From Helianthus annuus (Eukaryota; Streptophyta; Magnoliopsida; Asterales; Asteraceae), in assembly GCF_002127325.2 (NCBI RefSeq), contig NC_035437.2, forward strand, positions 166,810,263 to 166,874,262: a DNA stretch of 64,000 bases. The letters are read 5' to 3'. Positions 1 to 11,700 of the stretch are shown in pieces. Below the pieces are notes generated by a model. It had not been told where the DNA came from. It saw only the letters and a list, made by a program, of their open reading frames with translations, and did no database searches. Within the stretch, counting starts at the first letter, position 1. Each line of letters opens with the position of its first letter. The translations under genes were made by a program, and so were the position numbers.

Positions 1-137
1 CGTTAGTTAAAATCAAGAGACTCCCGCAGGATGTTACCAATATCCTGGTTCAGTATCCTGATCACAGATAGCTAACATAAAATCAAGATATATTGTCAGG
101 ATATGGGTTCAGAATTCCACCCATAACACCTTTTTTT
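1..137. other. Left-edge sequence without a recognised gene
   Basis: AT-rich flank before the inverted repeat. The short phrase aatcaaga recurs and TATCCTG-like words appear several times, but I see no coding or structural feature here. Confidence 0.4.
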
Positions 138-272
138 CATATTGGAGTTCAAGTAGATTACTTCAACTCAACTATATATATTGGAGTTCAAGTATCCCAT
201 TTCCTACCTTTTCTTTCAAATATACGTATTACATTTCAAGTCTACCATTTATTGTTACCTTTTCTTTCAAAC

Positions 273-684
273 ATGAGTTGTAATGAAGCAAATTCCAAAC
301 CTAAAAGAGGAAGTCCAAGAAAAGAAACATACATATCTAGTAAGAATGTTATTATGCTTTCTATTTATGCTTTTTGAGATTATTTCTAATTTTAATAATT
401 TTGATTCTTTTCATTTTTGTTTAGGTGAAGATAATGAATTATCATCTGATTCTACCTCTTCTAGTGTCAAAAAAATTAACATTGTTAAATCAGGTATAAA
501 ATTTTCTTTTTCATTATATAAAGTTTGTTTCCAGGTGTCCTTTCTTTTCTAATTCTCATTTAAGTGTTTAAATGTACAGGAAATCGGAGGAGTAGTAGAT
601 TAAAGAAAAATGAACGTGTAGGAAATCGTAGGAGTAGTAGATTAAAGAAAAAAGAATGTTCATATAGTGGAAATGTTGATAAAG
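273..684 (+). pseudogene. AT-hook gene fragment, left arm copy
   Basis: A reading frame starts with ATG at 273 and encodes a basic start region containing KPKRGSPRKE, an AT-hook-like motif whose core is altered from RGRP to RGSP. It stops at 377. Downstream, intron-like signals frame two further blocks: exon 425-493 (acceptor TTTGTTTAG, donor CAG/GTATAA) and exon 580-684 (acceptor TGTACAG, donor AAAG/GTAATA). Joined, these stay in frame and give an acidic serine-rich stretch followed by two copies of a basic RRSSRLKK repeat. AT-hooks bind the minor groove of AT-rich DNA, so the source gene probably encoded a nuclear DNA-binding protein. I do not recognise the family. The altered hook and the inverted duplicate suggest a non-functional fragment. 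Confidence 0.5.
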
Positions 685-700
685 GTAATAACTTTTTTTT

Positions 701-1123
701 AATCTACTACTCCTCCGATTTCTTGCACATTCATTTTTCTTTAATCTACTACTCCTCCGATTTCCTGTACATTCATTTTTCTTTAATCTACTACTCCTCT
801 GATTTCCTGTACATTTAACCACTTTAATGAGAATTAGAAAAGAAAGGATACATGGAAACAAACTTTATATAATGAAAAAGAAAATTTTATTCCTGATTTA
901 ACAATGTTAATTTTTTTTTTACACTAGAAGAGGTAGAATCAAATGATAATTCATTATCTTCACCTAAATAGAAATGAAAAGAATCAAAATTATTAAAAAT
1001 TAGATATAATCCCAAAAAGCATAAATAGAGAGCATAATAACATTCTTACTAGATATGTATGTTTCTTTTCTTGGTCGTCCTCTTTTAGGTTTGGAATTTG
1101 CTTCATTACAACTCATGTTTGAA
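701..1123 (-). pseudogene. AT-hook gene fragment, right arm copy
   Basis: This is the mirror copy of the left arm on the minus strand. Here the hook is intact (KPKRGRPRKE), followed by the same ISSKNVIMLS stretch. Read toward the centre it carries the acidic serine-rich block and three copies of the RRSSRLKK unit at about 701-815. Apart from the extra unit and point differences it parallels the left arm, including the intron-like boundaries. The intact RGRP core makes this arm the better guide to the original protein. Whether either arm is transcribed cannot be seen from sequence. Confidence 0.5.
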
Positions 1124-1310
1124 AGAAAAAGGTAATAATAAATGGTAGACTTGAAATGCAATACGTATATTTGAAAGAAAAGGTAGGAAATAGAATACTT
1201 GAACTCCAATATATATAGTTGAGTTGAAGTAATTTACTTGAACTCCAATATGAAAGAAAAGGTAGGAAATGGAATACTTGAACTCCAATATATATAGTTG
1301 AATTGAACTC

Positions 1311-1631
1311 CAATTTAACTTTTCAAAAAAATATATTAGAGTAAACTGCCAAAATGGTCAAATTTGAACAGTACAGAAGTTGTAAAGTAACTTTATTTGA
1401 AGGTAAAATTTGTTATTTTACTGGTACCATATTGAACTAGTACCATATTGAACTAGTACCGGTACCGAAAGTAATGGTACCGAAAATGCCAAAAAGTAGG
1501 TACCCATCTTCATTAATTTTATTATAAAAAGAAGCTAAATTCCTAAATAAGAACCGACTTTTTCCTATTAAACTATCTATAAATGTAGGGATGATTATTG
1601 TCCAATTCAGCAAAAATAGCATTACTAACCT
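1311..1631. other. AT-rich spacer with short tandem words
   Basis: At about 1425-1490 there are two direct copies of TACCATATTGAACTAG and several GGTACCGAAA-like words. The minus-strand reading frame here continues from the importin-like remnant past its splice donor and is probably intronic. Confidence 0.35.
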
Positions 1632-1826
1632 GAACTCGTGGATTTTGAAACTCATCCATAGTAGTGGCTAAAACCGGAAGCAATCTTTGCTAATACTAAA
1701 CCTGCAAATCTTGCTCTCTGTAGCCAATTGCCAGATTTGATTAATTGCAACCCATCTCACACGCGGATGTCAATCTTGAAATGAGTTTAAAACCATCGAC
1801 ACCACTTGCTCCAAAATCTTGATCAT
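1632..1826 (-). pseudogene. Importin-5-like (karyopherin beta) exon remnant
   Basis: Read on the minus strand, the translation runs MIKILEQVVSMVLNSFQD, a stop in place of the expected proline, then HPRVRWVAINQI and QLATESK. Near the end, after a shift of frame, it gives DEFQNPRVQ. HPRVRW and the conserved FQNPRVQ segment are hallmarks of HEAT repeats in importin-5/karyopherin-beta-3, which carries cargo through nuclear pores. The remnant ends at a donor-like CAG/GTTAGT at 1632. An in-frame TGA, a TAG and at least one frameshift show that it is broken. No neighbouring importin exons are visible, so it is an isolated fragment, either captured or left from an old duplication. Confidence 0.75.
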
Positions 1827-1935
1827 TACCTACATAACAAAATTCAAATATATCACTAAAGTAAACTTTATGCTCATATAACCGGTAATGTGCCACCTTT
1901 ACACTCAAAATTTCCTTAAATTCAGCTTGAATAAC

Positions 1936-2430
<495 letters not shown>

Positions 2431-2751
2431 AAATGAAATTCTATTCTGATGCTGATGTGGCAGATAGATACTTCAGTGTGTTGGCGGAAGTGTACATGCG
2501 CCAAGAGATACAAAAGCGTGAAATCCAACAGCTATTGAGCTTGATTCTTTACAAAGTGGTGGACCCATCTAGGCAAGTTCGTGATGATGCCCTGCAAATG
2601 CTTGAGACACTATTGTCCCATGAATGGGCTGAAGATAAGGTCGAAGGCTCCAGAACTTATCAAGTTGTCATAGTCAGAATCTTCGAGATTCTTACCAAAA
2701 ATTCCAGTACAAATTATCATGTAAACTTGCGAAAGATCGTCCCGAGCTGAG
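2431..2751 (+). pseudogene. FURRY-like (cell morphogenesis protein) pseudogene, first half
   Basis: The translation KFYSDADVADRYFSVLAEVY, followed by MRQEIQKREIQQLLSLILYK, VVDPSRQVRDDALQMLETL and EWAED, matches my memory of plant homologues of FURRY, very large HEAT/ARM-type scaffolds that act with NDR kinases in cell shape control. A one-base deletion near 2677 shifts the frame. In the next frame the family resemblance continues (DSYQKFQYKLSCKLAKDRPE) up to 2751. The homology then breaks at the first base of a Copia element and resumes at 37046 after the duplicated CTGAG. The copy lacks the rest of the large protein on both sides, so it is a fragment. It may have been captured or duplicated before the Copia insertion. 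Confidence 0.8.
2747..2751. other. Target site duplication of Copia A (left copy)
   Basis: CTGAG here is repeated at 37046-37050, immediately beyond the far end of Copia A. Confidence 0.85.
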
Positions 2752-2879
2752 TACTAGGACTCAATCAATCGAGTTATTATTGATAATAAAGATACAATAT
2801 ATAGATGTACAAATGACCCTATACTAGGAAAGGAAATAAATGTGATTAATACAATAATTACAATCCATATATACGTAAA
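2752..2879 (-). repeat. Copia A 3' LTR, first piece
   Basis: This matches 36890-37017 with a few substitutions. It is interrupted after GTAAA by the SIRE-like element and resumes at 13889-13917. Confidence 0.9.
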
Positions 2880-3506
2880 TGTAGGTCCCTCTCGGAGGAT
2901 GACGAACCTAAACCTTGTTATACAAACCCACTAGCGAGTGCGGAATCCAAGCTAGCAAGCAAACCGAGATGAAACAAGTATAAACACAAACACACAAAGG
3001 TTCACCGATTAACACCACTTGTATTAATACGAATGAAGGTTCCGGTTACAAGCACAATGTTTACAAATCAGTTTTGCAAACTCTCAAGGTGTGTGTGTGT
3101 TTCGGACAAAATGCTCTCAACTTTCTATCTCTCTATGTGTGCATCTGTATATCAACATACACTGCATGGGTATATATACACCCAGCCCAGGTTGTCTTGT
3201 CCGAAGGATCTGATAGATGATCGAAGGATCATCTATCGATTACAAAGTCTTCGAAGGATCTGCATTAACCTCGAAGGATGATCTATCGAATCATCCATCG
3301 AAGGTTCATCTTTCGAGTTCATCGAAGGATCAACATTATCCTTCGATGAGCATCCTTCGAGCCAGACAAAAGACAACCATATTTCTAACTGTTTGGCCAA
3401 GTCAAACTAGGAGGACAGTTGACTTGGTCAAACTTACATGACTAACAAGGACATCGTTTATAACGTGACCGAATACAGACAAAGTACAGACACAAGTGCA
3501 CCAACA
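2880..3506 (-). repeat. 3' LTR of the SIRE-like element
   Basis: 627 bp, starting TGTAGGTCCC and ending CAACA on the plus strand. It is almost identical to 13257-13883. It contains a dense set of TCGAAGGAT/ATCCTTCGA words between 3195 and 3365. Confidence 0.95.
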
Positions 3507-5259
3507 AACTCCCCCTTGGCTGTAGCTTTGTCTCGATCTTCGATGTTTGCAGATTTGTCTTGACCTTGATCATCCTTGATCTTCATGTCTTCAAGACTCT
3601 GATGTCCTTTCAAGTCTTCAATGTCGGAGGATCTTCAAAGTCTTCACGTCTTGAAAGCAGAGAGTGTATCAACAAACTACCCGTATCATGTAGGAAGTGT
3701 GTTGATAAACTCCCCTTAACATAAGCTCCCCCTTGAGTTATGCTCGTGAAATACTTGATCTTTATGAAGTTAGATCCTTGTGGTGTTGATGATGGCCAGC
3801 GGCAACTCGATCATCTTCATCATTTGAGTGCCTTCACGTCGTGTCTTCATTCCGAAGCTTGTCATCGACCATGTTCTCCTTGCCTTTAGAATCTACACAT
3901 GCAAGAAATCTAAACGCGTAATGAGAACAACTGCTTGGAGTATAGTTAACATAAACAAATGACACACGGATGACCATGTCACAATCAAACACCGTCCGAC
4001 AGTTTGAAAGTTTTTCAAATTTATCAATTTCAGATTTCAACTTTCAAAACTTGCAAATTTCGACCATTTATGAAGATTTAGTCAATTCGGTTTTCGTTCA
4101 GGTTTCAGGCAACGAAGACTCGAGTTCCAACATCGTACGATCGAAAATAAAATAGAAATAAAATCTTTTTGGTATTTTTGAATTTTTCAAATGTAAAGAC
4201 TGAAAGCAGTAAATAAATATATACAGACATTCTTTTTGCGAGTTTCGAGGGTAAGAGAATCATATCAGTGTACGGTCATGCCAAAACGCTCTTGTTGTTC
4301 AGTTAGTTAACATTAAGATAAGCATCCTATAACAATTATCGGTATTGTTGTCCACTTAAGCTCAACTTATCAGATGTAATCATGGCGAGGGGATACGTTA
4401 AGGTATGATTTATACTTACTGACCGGTGTTCATCCACATCACGACACATTCCCGTATCAAGGTATGCACGAGGGTTCATCTTACCGGTGAGTATACCGAT
4501 TATCATCTGTTTGACCGTATATGATGTGAGATTCTCACTTATTTTTGATTTAAAAACAAGCCCTTTGTGATAGAATCACTTATTTATGAGGAACTTGATT
4601 TTCATATGCATGAGGGCACAGGAGCAAGTCCGTGAACAGGTCAGTACTTTCGTACAGCAGAGAGACGAACTTGACTCCCGGATAAATGTGATATTTTATC
4701 ACTTATTTGATATGGACATGTGATTGTTTATCACTTATTGAGGTCGAATGCAGTATGTAATATGTACACGTATGTATAGTATCATGGAAGATCTAGACTT
4801 GCGTCCCCGTTATTTTTCGGTAAAAGATACAACCATGATACCCAGATGATAAGCAGCATAAAGACCGAATATCTCAGAACCTCGGCAATCTATCAAACGA
4901 AATTTCGGTACTAAGACCATATGCCAATGAATGGTTCCCACCTGATCTTCAGTCGATTTAAGATTTATATCACCCTGCACACTTTAAAATGATTGTGAGC
5001 CTACCGATACATCTTATATAGAGCTGCTTATCGTTTTTCATTTAAGGTTTAAAGAGGTTTGGATAGACCACTGATGTACTATCATTTTCTCTTTTGCTCG
5101 CCAGGAAACTCATTTTTGTTTTTCTATTGTTTTTGTGTTTTTGAAATTTTTCGATGTTTTTGGATTTTCCGATTTTTGGATTTACTCCCCCTAAAATCAA
5201 TAAACTAAGATAAATTTAAAACACAAAGGTATTTACAAAAATGATTTTCCGATGTTGGT
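3507..5259 (-). other. Non-coding 3' region of the SIRE-like element, with polypurine tract
   Basis: About 1.75 kb separates the end of pol from the 3' LTR. The polypurine tract is directly beside the LTR (CTCCCCCTTGG on the plus strand, 3509-3519) and a similar CTCCCCCTTGAG occurs near 3727. No long reading frame exists on the element's strand. SIRE-type elements can have an envelope-like ORF in this position. None is visible here, so this is either a non-coding spacer or a decayed relic. TTATCACTTATT-like words recur around 4540-4740. Confidence 0.6.
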
Positions 5260-7962
5260 TTACTCTTGCTTGACCTTAATGCCGTTTACCAATAATAAAA
5301 AGTCAAATCTAGATTTGTCAAATGCTTTGGTAAAAAGGTCGGCACGTTGGTCATCGGTGTGGACCTTAACAACATCGATTAGCCTTTTCTCAAAGCAATC
5401 ACGTATGAAGTGATATTTGATTTCGATGTGTTTGGTCTTTGAGTGCTGCACAGGATTTCTAGTGATCTGTAAAGCAGCAGAATTATCAACGTAAATAGGA
5501 GTAGTTAGGAATTCAAAACCGTAGTCGCGTAATTGTTGTTGGATCCAAAGAACTTGGGAGCAACAACTTGAGGCAGCAATGTATTCAGCTTCGCATGTTG
5601 ATGTAGCGACGCACGTCTGCTTCTTGCACTGCCATGTGACTAGGCGATTTCCTAAAAACTGACATCCAGCCGTTGTGGATTTACCGTCGATTTTGCATCC
5701 GCCATGATCAGAATCACTGAATGCGGTCAAGTCAAAGTTATTATCCCTAGGGTACCATAGACCGGTGTCAGGGTAACCCTTCAAATAACGAAAAATCCTT
5801 TTTACAGCTGCAAGATGTGAGGCCTTCGGGTTGACTTGATATCTGGCAAGCAGACACGTTGGGTACATTATGTCTGGCCTTGATGCTGTGAGGTACATAA
5901 GAGATCCGATCATTGCGCGATAGTATGAGGGGCTAACAGCTTCACCCTTCAAGTCTGGAGTAATTCCGTGATTTTGTGGCAGTGGGGTACCAATGGGCGT
6001 TGCATCAGACATCTGGAACCGGCTCAAGATGTCACCAACATATTTAGTCTGATGGATGAATATCCCAGACTCAGTTTGTTGCACTTGTAGGCCCAAGAAG
6101 AAGGTCATTTCCCCCATAGCACTCATCTCGAATTTATCCTGCATAATGCGCTCGAAATTCCTACACAAGACATCATTAGTAGAACCAAAAATAATATCAT
6201 CAACATATACCTGTACCAGAAGAAGATCTCCATCTTGTTCTTTGATGAAGAGAGTACAATCGATAAGACCTCTTCGAAAACCGTTCTCCAGCAGATAGGT
6301 GGATAAGGTTGCATACCCAGCTCGTGGCGCTTGATGAAGACCATAGAGAGCTTTGTTAAGCAACCAAACCCGATCGGGATGGACAGGATCTTCAAAACCT
6401 GGGGGCTGTTCGACGTACACCTCTTCTTCAACCACACCATGTAAGAATGCACTTTTCACGTCCATCTGGTAAACCTTGAATCCTTTGAATGAGGCATAAG
6501 CCAAAAAGATCCGAATAGCTTCCAGACGTGCAACAGGTGCATAGACTTCGTTGTAGTCGATTCCTTCTATCTGTCGAAAACCTTGAACGACTAAACGTGC
6601 CTTGTTCCGAATAACCACTCCACGGTCGTCTTTCTTGCATTTGAAGACCCATCGAGTGCCAATTTTCTTGTAATTCTCAGGTCTTTCAACAAGCTTCCAA
6701 ACACCAAGCTTTTGAAATTGCTGCAATTCTTCCTGCATGGCTTCAACCCAAGCACTGTCTTTCAACGCTTCTTTCCACGATTTTGGTTCTTCTTGTGACA
6801 CGTAACACGCAAAGGACCAGTCATTTTGTTGACCAGATTCTCTTATAGCTGAATACAAACCAGCATTCCGGTTGTTTCTCAGCTGATTACGCGTCTGCAC
6901 ACCGCGATGGACATCTCCTATAATATTCTGCTGGGGGTGGGTATCATGAATCCTCATTTCAGGATTTTCTGGCACACGTGCATTGATACCCAAATTGTTA
7001 AGATTAAGATCAACAACCAACTCCACACCAGGAATGTGTGTAGAGGTGGATGCATTCCCTTCAGTAGTGTCTACATTCTGCATATGAGGTGTATCAACAG
7101 AAGCACCTTGAACAGGAGCAGCTGGAGCCGAAGATCCTTCAGCTGCATCATGATATTCGTCATCTTCAGAAGATTCATTATAATCAGCAGCATCTTCATA
7201 AACCTCATTTTGAACCATATTGTTGACAGACGAAGAAGCTTGAGGGTCAACAACAATAGGTCTAACCAAAGGCGAGACAGCAGCGTTGTCACTTTCCAAC
7301 AACATCCTAGCCGCTGCTGACTCTTCGTCAAAGGTTGGCAGATTGAAGGAGTCAAATAGTCCATCATAATCGAACATCCACGGATCACCCGGAGCCCTAA
7401 CAGGACTCGTGTACCTTTGAACCCTCACTTCACTCCATAGCTCAATCTTTTTGGTAGCCAGATTCCAAACACGAAAATTCGGAGTAGCATATCCAAGGAA
7501 GAAACCCTCGATAGCTCTTGCTCCAAACTTTCCATCCGGCTCAATCATAGTACATGGAGCACCAAACGGTTCTAGGTAAGAAAGATCCGGTTTCCTTTTC
7601 TGAAGGAGTTCGAAGCAAGTTTTGCCATGTCTCTTTACTGTAAGAACTCTGTTTAACGTGTAGCATGTAGCCGATACAGCCTCCCCCCAGAATTGAATAG
7701 GGAGTTCTGACTCTACTAACATTGTTCTTGCAGTTTCCATAATCGTCCGATTCTTCCTCTCCGCGACACCATTTTGTTGTGGAGTATAACGAGAACTGTA
7801 CTCATGAAGAATGCCTTTAGAAGTACAAAACTCATCCATAACTTGATTCTTGAATTCGGTTCCATTGTCGCTTCGGATCCTCTTCACTTTCAACGAATAG
7901 AGATTCTCCAACATTGTAAGAAGATCCTTGAGGATGCCAGGAGTTTGACTCTTGTGTGCCAT
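5260..7962 (-). CDS. Copia pol, distal part: integrase core, reverse transcriptase, RNase H
   Basis: This 900-residue frame continues pol after an in-frame stop. It begins inside the integrase core, with the second catalytic aspartate in [10 protein letters not shown] and the catalytic glutamate in [15 protein letters not shown]. Reverse transcriptase follows, with TRWVFKCK, the [10 protein letters not shown] motif, and the catalytic YVDD near 6190-6215. RNase H contains [18 protein letters not shown] and the [11 protein letters not shown] segment. The order integrase before reverse transcriptase defines Copia. The stated start is simply the first methionine after the stop. The true protein would be a polyprotein made in the cytoplasm and cleaved by the element's protease. 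No frameshift is visible along its length. Confidence 0.92.
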   Translation of the reverse strand: MAHKSQTPGILKDLLTMLENLYSLKVKRIRSDNGTEFKNQVMDEFCTSKGILHEYSSRYTPQQNGVAERKNRTIMETARTMLVESELPIQFWGEAVSATCYTLNRVLTVKRHGKTCFELLQKRKPDLSYLEPFGAPCTMIEPDGKFGARAIEGFFLGYATPNFRVWNLATKKIELWSEVRVQRYTSPVRAPGDPWMFDYDGLFDSFNLPTFDEESAAARMLLESDNAAVSPLVRPIVVDPQASSSVNNMVQNEVYEDAADYNESSEDDEYHDAAEGSSAPAAPVQGASVDTPHMQNVDTTEGNASTSTHIPGVELVVDLNLNNLGINARVPENPEMRIHDTHPQQNIIGDVHRGVQTRNQLRNNRNAGLYSAIRESGQQNDWSFACYVSQEEPKSWKEALKDSAWVEAMQEELQQFQKLGVWKLVERPENYKKIGTRWVFKCKKDDRGVVIRNKARLVVQGFRQIEGIDYNEVYAPVARLEAIRIFLAYASFKGFKVYQMDVKSAFLHGVVEEEVYVEQPPGFEDPVHPDRVWLLNKALYGLHQAPRAGYATLSTYLLENGFRRGLIDCTLFIKEQDGDLLLVQVYVDDIIFGSTNDVLCRNFERIMQDKFEMSAMGEMTFFLGLQVQQTESGIFIHQTKYVGDILSRFQMSDATPIGTPLPQNHGITPDLKGEAVSPSYYRAMIGSLMYLTASRPDIMYPTCLLARYQVNPKASHLAAVKRIFRYLKGYPDTGLWYPRDNNFDLTAFSDSDHGGCKIDGKSTTAGCQFLGNRLVTWQCKKQTCVATSTCEAEYIAASSCCSQVLWIQQQLRDYGFEFLTTPIYVDNSAALQITRNPVQHSKTKHIEIKYHFIRDCFEKRLIDVVKVHTDDQRADLFTKAFDKSRFDFLLLVNGIKVKQE

Positions 7963-7971
7963 GAAGGATAC

Positions 7972-8706
7972 TCAAGAAAATCTAGAATAATCATCAGTAA
8001 CAACTAGACAATAAGCATCTCCGAATGTTGTCTTGTGCTTCATAGGTCCAAAAAGATCCATATGAAGACGTTCGAGAGGCATGCTGACAGTGTTGATTTT
8101 CTTCAAAGGGTGAGACTTCTTTGTTTGCTTCCCTTTTTGGCATGAGACACAGATATCTTGTAAATGAAAACTTCTCACAGGCACAACATTCACAAGATTA
8201 TTTTTCACCAAATGGTTCATCTTTCTCAAGTGAATGTGTCCCATTCTTCTGTGCCAAGATATAGACTCCTTTTCCATGGCTTTTGAGACAAAGCAAGTGA
8301 CTTGTGCAGATGTTGTAATGGCTTGGCTCATGTCGAGAATATAAAGATCATTAACTCTCGGAGCCGATAAGAGAATCCATTCTTGTGGAATTTTGAATCC
8401 AGGTTTCAGCACATAGCAGCCGGCATCATCAAAATGCACAGAGAATTTTTTATCGCAGATTTGCGACACACTGAGAAGATTATGATCAATTTGCTTAACA
8501 TAATTGATCTTATCGAAGCACACCATACCATTTGAGATACTTCCCTCTCCAGTGATGAATCCGCCTTTGTCTCCCGCAAAAGCAACATACCCTCCTCTAA
8601 TGTTTCTCACGTCGTATAGGAGCTGTAAGTCGCCAGTCATGTGCCTGGATGCTCCACTATCAACAATCCAGTGACTATTAATAGTTCCTCCTAGAACATC
8701 CTGCAC
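7972..8706 (-). CDS. Copia pol, proximal part: protease and integrase N-terminus
   Basis: The frame opens just after gag and encodes an aspartic protease (WIVDSGASRHM), then the GAG-pre-integrase zinc region (SWHRRMGHIHLRKM and CVSCQKGK), then the first catalytic aspartate of integrase in RLHMDLFGPM. It ends at TGA in the context DYSRFS-stop-VSFMAHK, where the family normally has tryptophan, so a single TGG-to-TGA change explains the break with the 5260-7962 frame. No ATG precedes the protease in this frame: the first in-frame codons after the upstream stop are CAT and then GTG. Expression therefore probably depends on translation continuing from gag by a frame change. Confidence 0.88.
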   Translation of the reverse strand: MQDVLGGTINSHWIVDSGASRHMTGDLQLLYDVRNIRGGYVAFAGDKGGFITGEGSISNGMVCFDKINYVKQIDHNLLSVSQICDKKFSVHFDDAGCYVLKPGFKIPQEWILLSAPRVNDLYILDMSQAITTSAQVTCFVSKAMEKESISWHRRMGHIHLRKMNHLVKNNLVNVVPVRSFHLQDICVSCQKGKQTKKSHPLKKINTVSMPLERLHMDLFGPMKHKTTFGDAYCLVVTDDYSRFS

Positions 8707-8722
8707 ATGTCATTTAAAAACA

Positions 8723-11700
8723 TCAGTTGAGAATGGGGACCCAAGCCTTAGTGGTCTTGGGTCGTCCCTGAGCATCACGAAACGTGATATCAATCTCTTG
8801 ATGGTTTTCAAGAACAACTGCTCCCCCTGAATTGTCACCCGCCTTAGGTAACCAAGTTCGTTTTTGCCTACCAGTTTTTGAAGATTCTGGTTTTACAGGT
8901 TGTGACACACTTGGTTCCCTTTGAACTGTTTTAACTTCAGATTTTAAAGCTTTTTCAACAGTTTTCATGTTCTTACGTCGTTGTTTAGTTTCTTGTTCTT
9001 TTACAGTTCGTTTATCATGTTTAGGTGAAACTGACCGACGTTGAAGATGAACTGTTTCAGGTGGAGCTTTCTCAACAAATTTACTCTTTGGAGCATTTGG
9101 GCAGTTTTTGATAATGTGCCCAATTTCTCCACATTTAAAACATGTTCTCCTTTCAACAAATTTTGGAGAACTTGATTGACCACAAGATGTCGAACTCGTG
9201 GAACCCGAGGTACTAGCCTTTTCATCACACCCATTTGTGCGTTGAGTGTAATTGTTATCACTGTTACGTTTTAAGATTGTGACTTGTTTTACAAAATCAG
9301 TGTTAGATTTGTTTTCAAAAGTTTCAATCTTATCAGTACCCTTGGATGACACGAACTTGACATCTTTTGCTTTCTTTTGAAATCGAGCTCCTTTCGTTTC
9401 AGATTTCATCTGAGAAACCTTATGCTTTTGAGCTCGTTTGACTGGTTGTTTACCATTAGAAGCACTAGGTTGTTGAGTGGTTGAAGATTTTTTATTACCA
9501 AACTGTTTTCTAATCTCAGCCTTAGGAATTTGATCACATTGTGTTACCACAATTCCCGGAAGTGTTTTTCCCAAAAATTTGTTTGTGTTGTCTTCAAAGA
9601 CTTTATCAATCAAAGATTGATTTACATTTTTAATTGGAAAAACGTGATCTGAGTAGATTTTATTATCTCCAACCAATGTGTACAACACATTACTGCTTTT
9701 AACAGTAGACACACATGTCTTATCAACTTTGACAGAATCAATCACTTGTTTCTTAACAGATGAGACATCAGGAGTATCAGGATCACAAAGAATGTGATTC
9801 TCTCGTGGAATAACTACTCCTTTCATCTTGTTAAGTGATTTATCCTGTTCACTTACATCCACTTCTGATTCATCATCCGATGTCTCATAGTCCTCGATAA
9901 TTGGAGGACTTTGCTTCATGGATGATGACGTTTCTTGTTCCTTAGAGGATGTGTTTGAAGAATTGTCCGGTTTGAACCCTAGCCCAGCAGCAAATTCCTC
10001 AACATCAAGAGGCACACTGGGTTCATACCGAGGCATTTCCTCCTCATCAGGCATCTTGGTATAATTGTTCATCAAGGGGGGCGGACATTTCTTATACCCT
10101 ATGCCTTTCTGATTTCCCTTCGGTTGTTGAACATCGATGATGTGATCAAGCACAAATTGGGAGTTAGAATAACTTTCCAATTTTTGTTTGATCGCATCAT
10201 GCTCGCATTGGGCAATGGCTAATTGCTTCTTAGTTTCTTCCACAATGTTAATGTATTCATTTATACTTACTTGCTTGTGGTAAACTACTTTGTTAACCTC
10301 GGACACATTTTTCTTTAATGTTTCTATTACAGATTTAAATTCTTTTTCATTCCGAGTTAAAGCCATGTTCGCCTCTTTGCATTTCGACAGTTCAATAACC
10401 AAATTCTGATTATGACTATGAAGCTTTTCTGATTCAAGCTTCATATCAGCACATGATTTACAAACACTAGGAGCAGGAGGTTCAGAATTTACCTGACTAG
10501 AAGAGGCTGAAAAGTTTGCCATAAAGGCAGTTTGAAAAGAAAAAGCTCCATCTTCAGAAAATAACTTCTCCATTTCCTTTGATGCAGTAGCCGCCTTCCT
10601 AATCAGAATTGATTTCTGACATTTAAGCTCATCAGCTTCATTCAGTAGATCTTGAATATCATCACCTCCTTCCTCCTTCACATCAGACTCTGAGTGATTA
10701 TCCCCAGAAACAGAGCCTTCTTCATCAGAACTTCCAGAATAACCAGAACTGTCATCACTTCCAGAGGACTCTTCTTTATGAACGTGCTCGATGATCTTTG
10801 CATAACAAGCTGTTCCACTTCTCTGATCATCTTCACCAAACTGCACTGACCAGTCACATCCCTCATCAGCTTGAGCAGCCAAAGCCCGATTGGGATTTGA
10901 AGTTCCAGGCTGGCCCTGATTGTTATTAACTGCCACCATCCTCCTTTCACGGTTTTCTTGTTGGGCATTCACATTTGTAGTACTCGTCTGGTTTCTGAAA
11001 GGGTTGTGATTGCCTTGTTTTGTTGGTCGAGTGCACTCACGTTTGAAGTGCCCTTTATTACCACAATTAAAGCATGTAACAGCGTTGATATCAAACCCAT
11101 ACTTCGTATCTTTCTTTCCTTCCAACGAAGTTCTACCAGTACGAGCCATGAAGTCTTTGGCCCTTCTAACTGCACTTGCAAAAGCCCACTTAATATCCAT
11201 CAACTCCATTTCTTCCTTGTCGATCTGTTGATAATCTTCATTGGTCATGTTGATGTTTCCAAGCTGACCTGCTACCAAACCACAGTAAGCACTGACCATT
11301 GTATTGATAATTTCCATGTGCTCCTTAGCAACTTCAATGCTGAGGTGTGAAAGGTTTGAATTATCGACTCGGATTGTGTTAGGGTTTTGAGGTTGAGGAT
11401 TGCTTGTATAGTGAGCCTGCTGTTGTTGTTGTGGAGGTTGGACTTGTGGCTGTGTTGGGACAGGAATGTAAGACCTCGGATCAAAAGCCGGAGCAGCAGT
11501 TAATTGAGGAAACGGAAGAGAACTTGTGTTGGACACAAATGCAGTTTGTAGTTTAGGTTGCTGAGCTGCAGCGGATCTTGCCAAAGCATCGAATCCTGGA
11601 AGGTACATTTCTGTATTCTGAGGAGCGGGAGCACGCTTTGCTTTCCTGATTTCTTCATCATTTTTATGTTCCAGCTTCTGAATGAACTCATAGATGTTAA

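Larger units (their letters stand above)
138..1255. repeat. Long inverted repeat (foldback) with a short central spacer
   Basis: The sequence from about 138 to 690 reappears in reverse complement from about 701 to 1255. Matching blocks run in mirrored order: ATATTGGAGTTCAAGTA, the CCTACCTTTTCTTTCAAA blocks, the ATG of the AT-hook reading frame, the TCTACCTCTTCTAG block and the GGAGTAGTAGATTAAAG blocks. The spacer is only tens of bases near 660-700. The arms are similar but not identical: the right arm has three copies of the GGAGTAGTAGATTAAAG unit and the left has two. The right end also holds a second copy of the outer block, to about 1310. A transcript crossing it would fold into a hairpin of more than 500 bp. 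It may be a foldback element or an inverted duplication of a captured gene piece. Confidence 0.85.

Noticed and set aside
1437..1655. Minus-strand frame of 72 residues
   Set aside because: It begins in the shifted frame of the importin-like remnant and then reads through its intron, so it is not a separate gene.
3033..3441. Plus-strand frames in the SIRE-like LTR, repeated at 13410-13818
   Set aside because: They lie in an LTR, antisense to the element, and are duplicated only because the LTR is.
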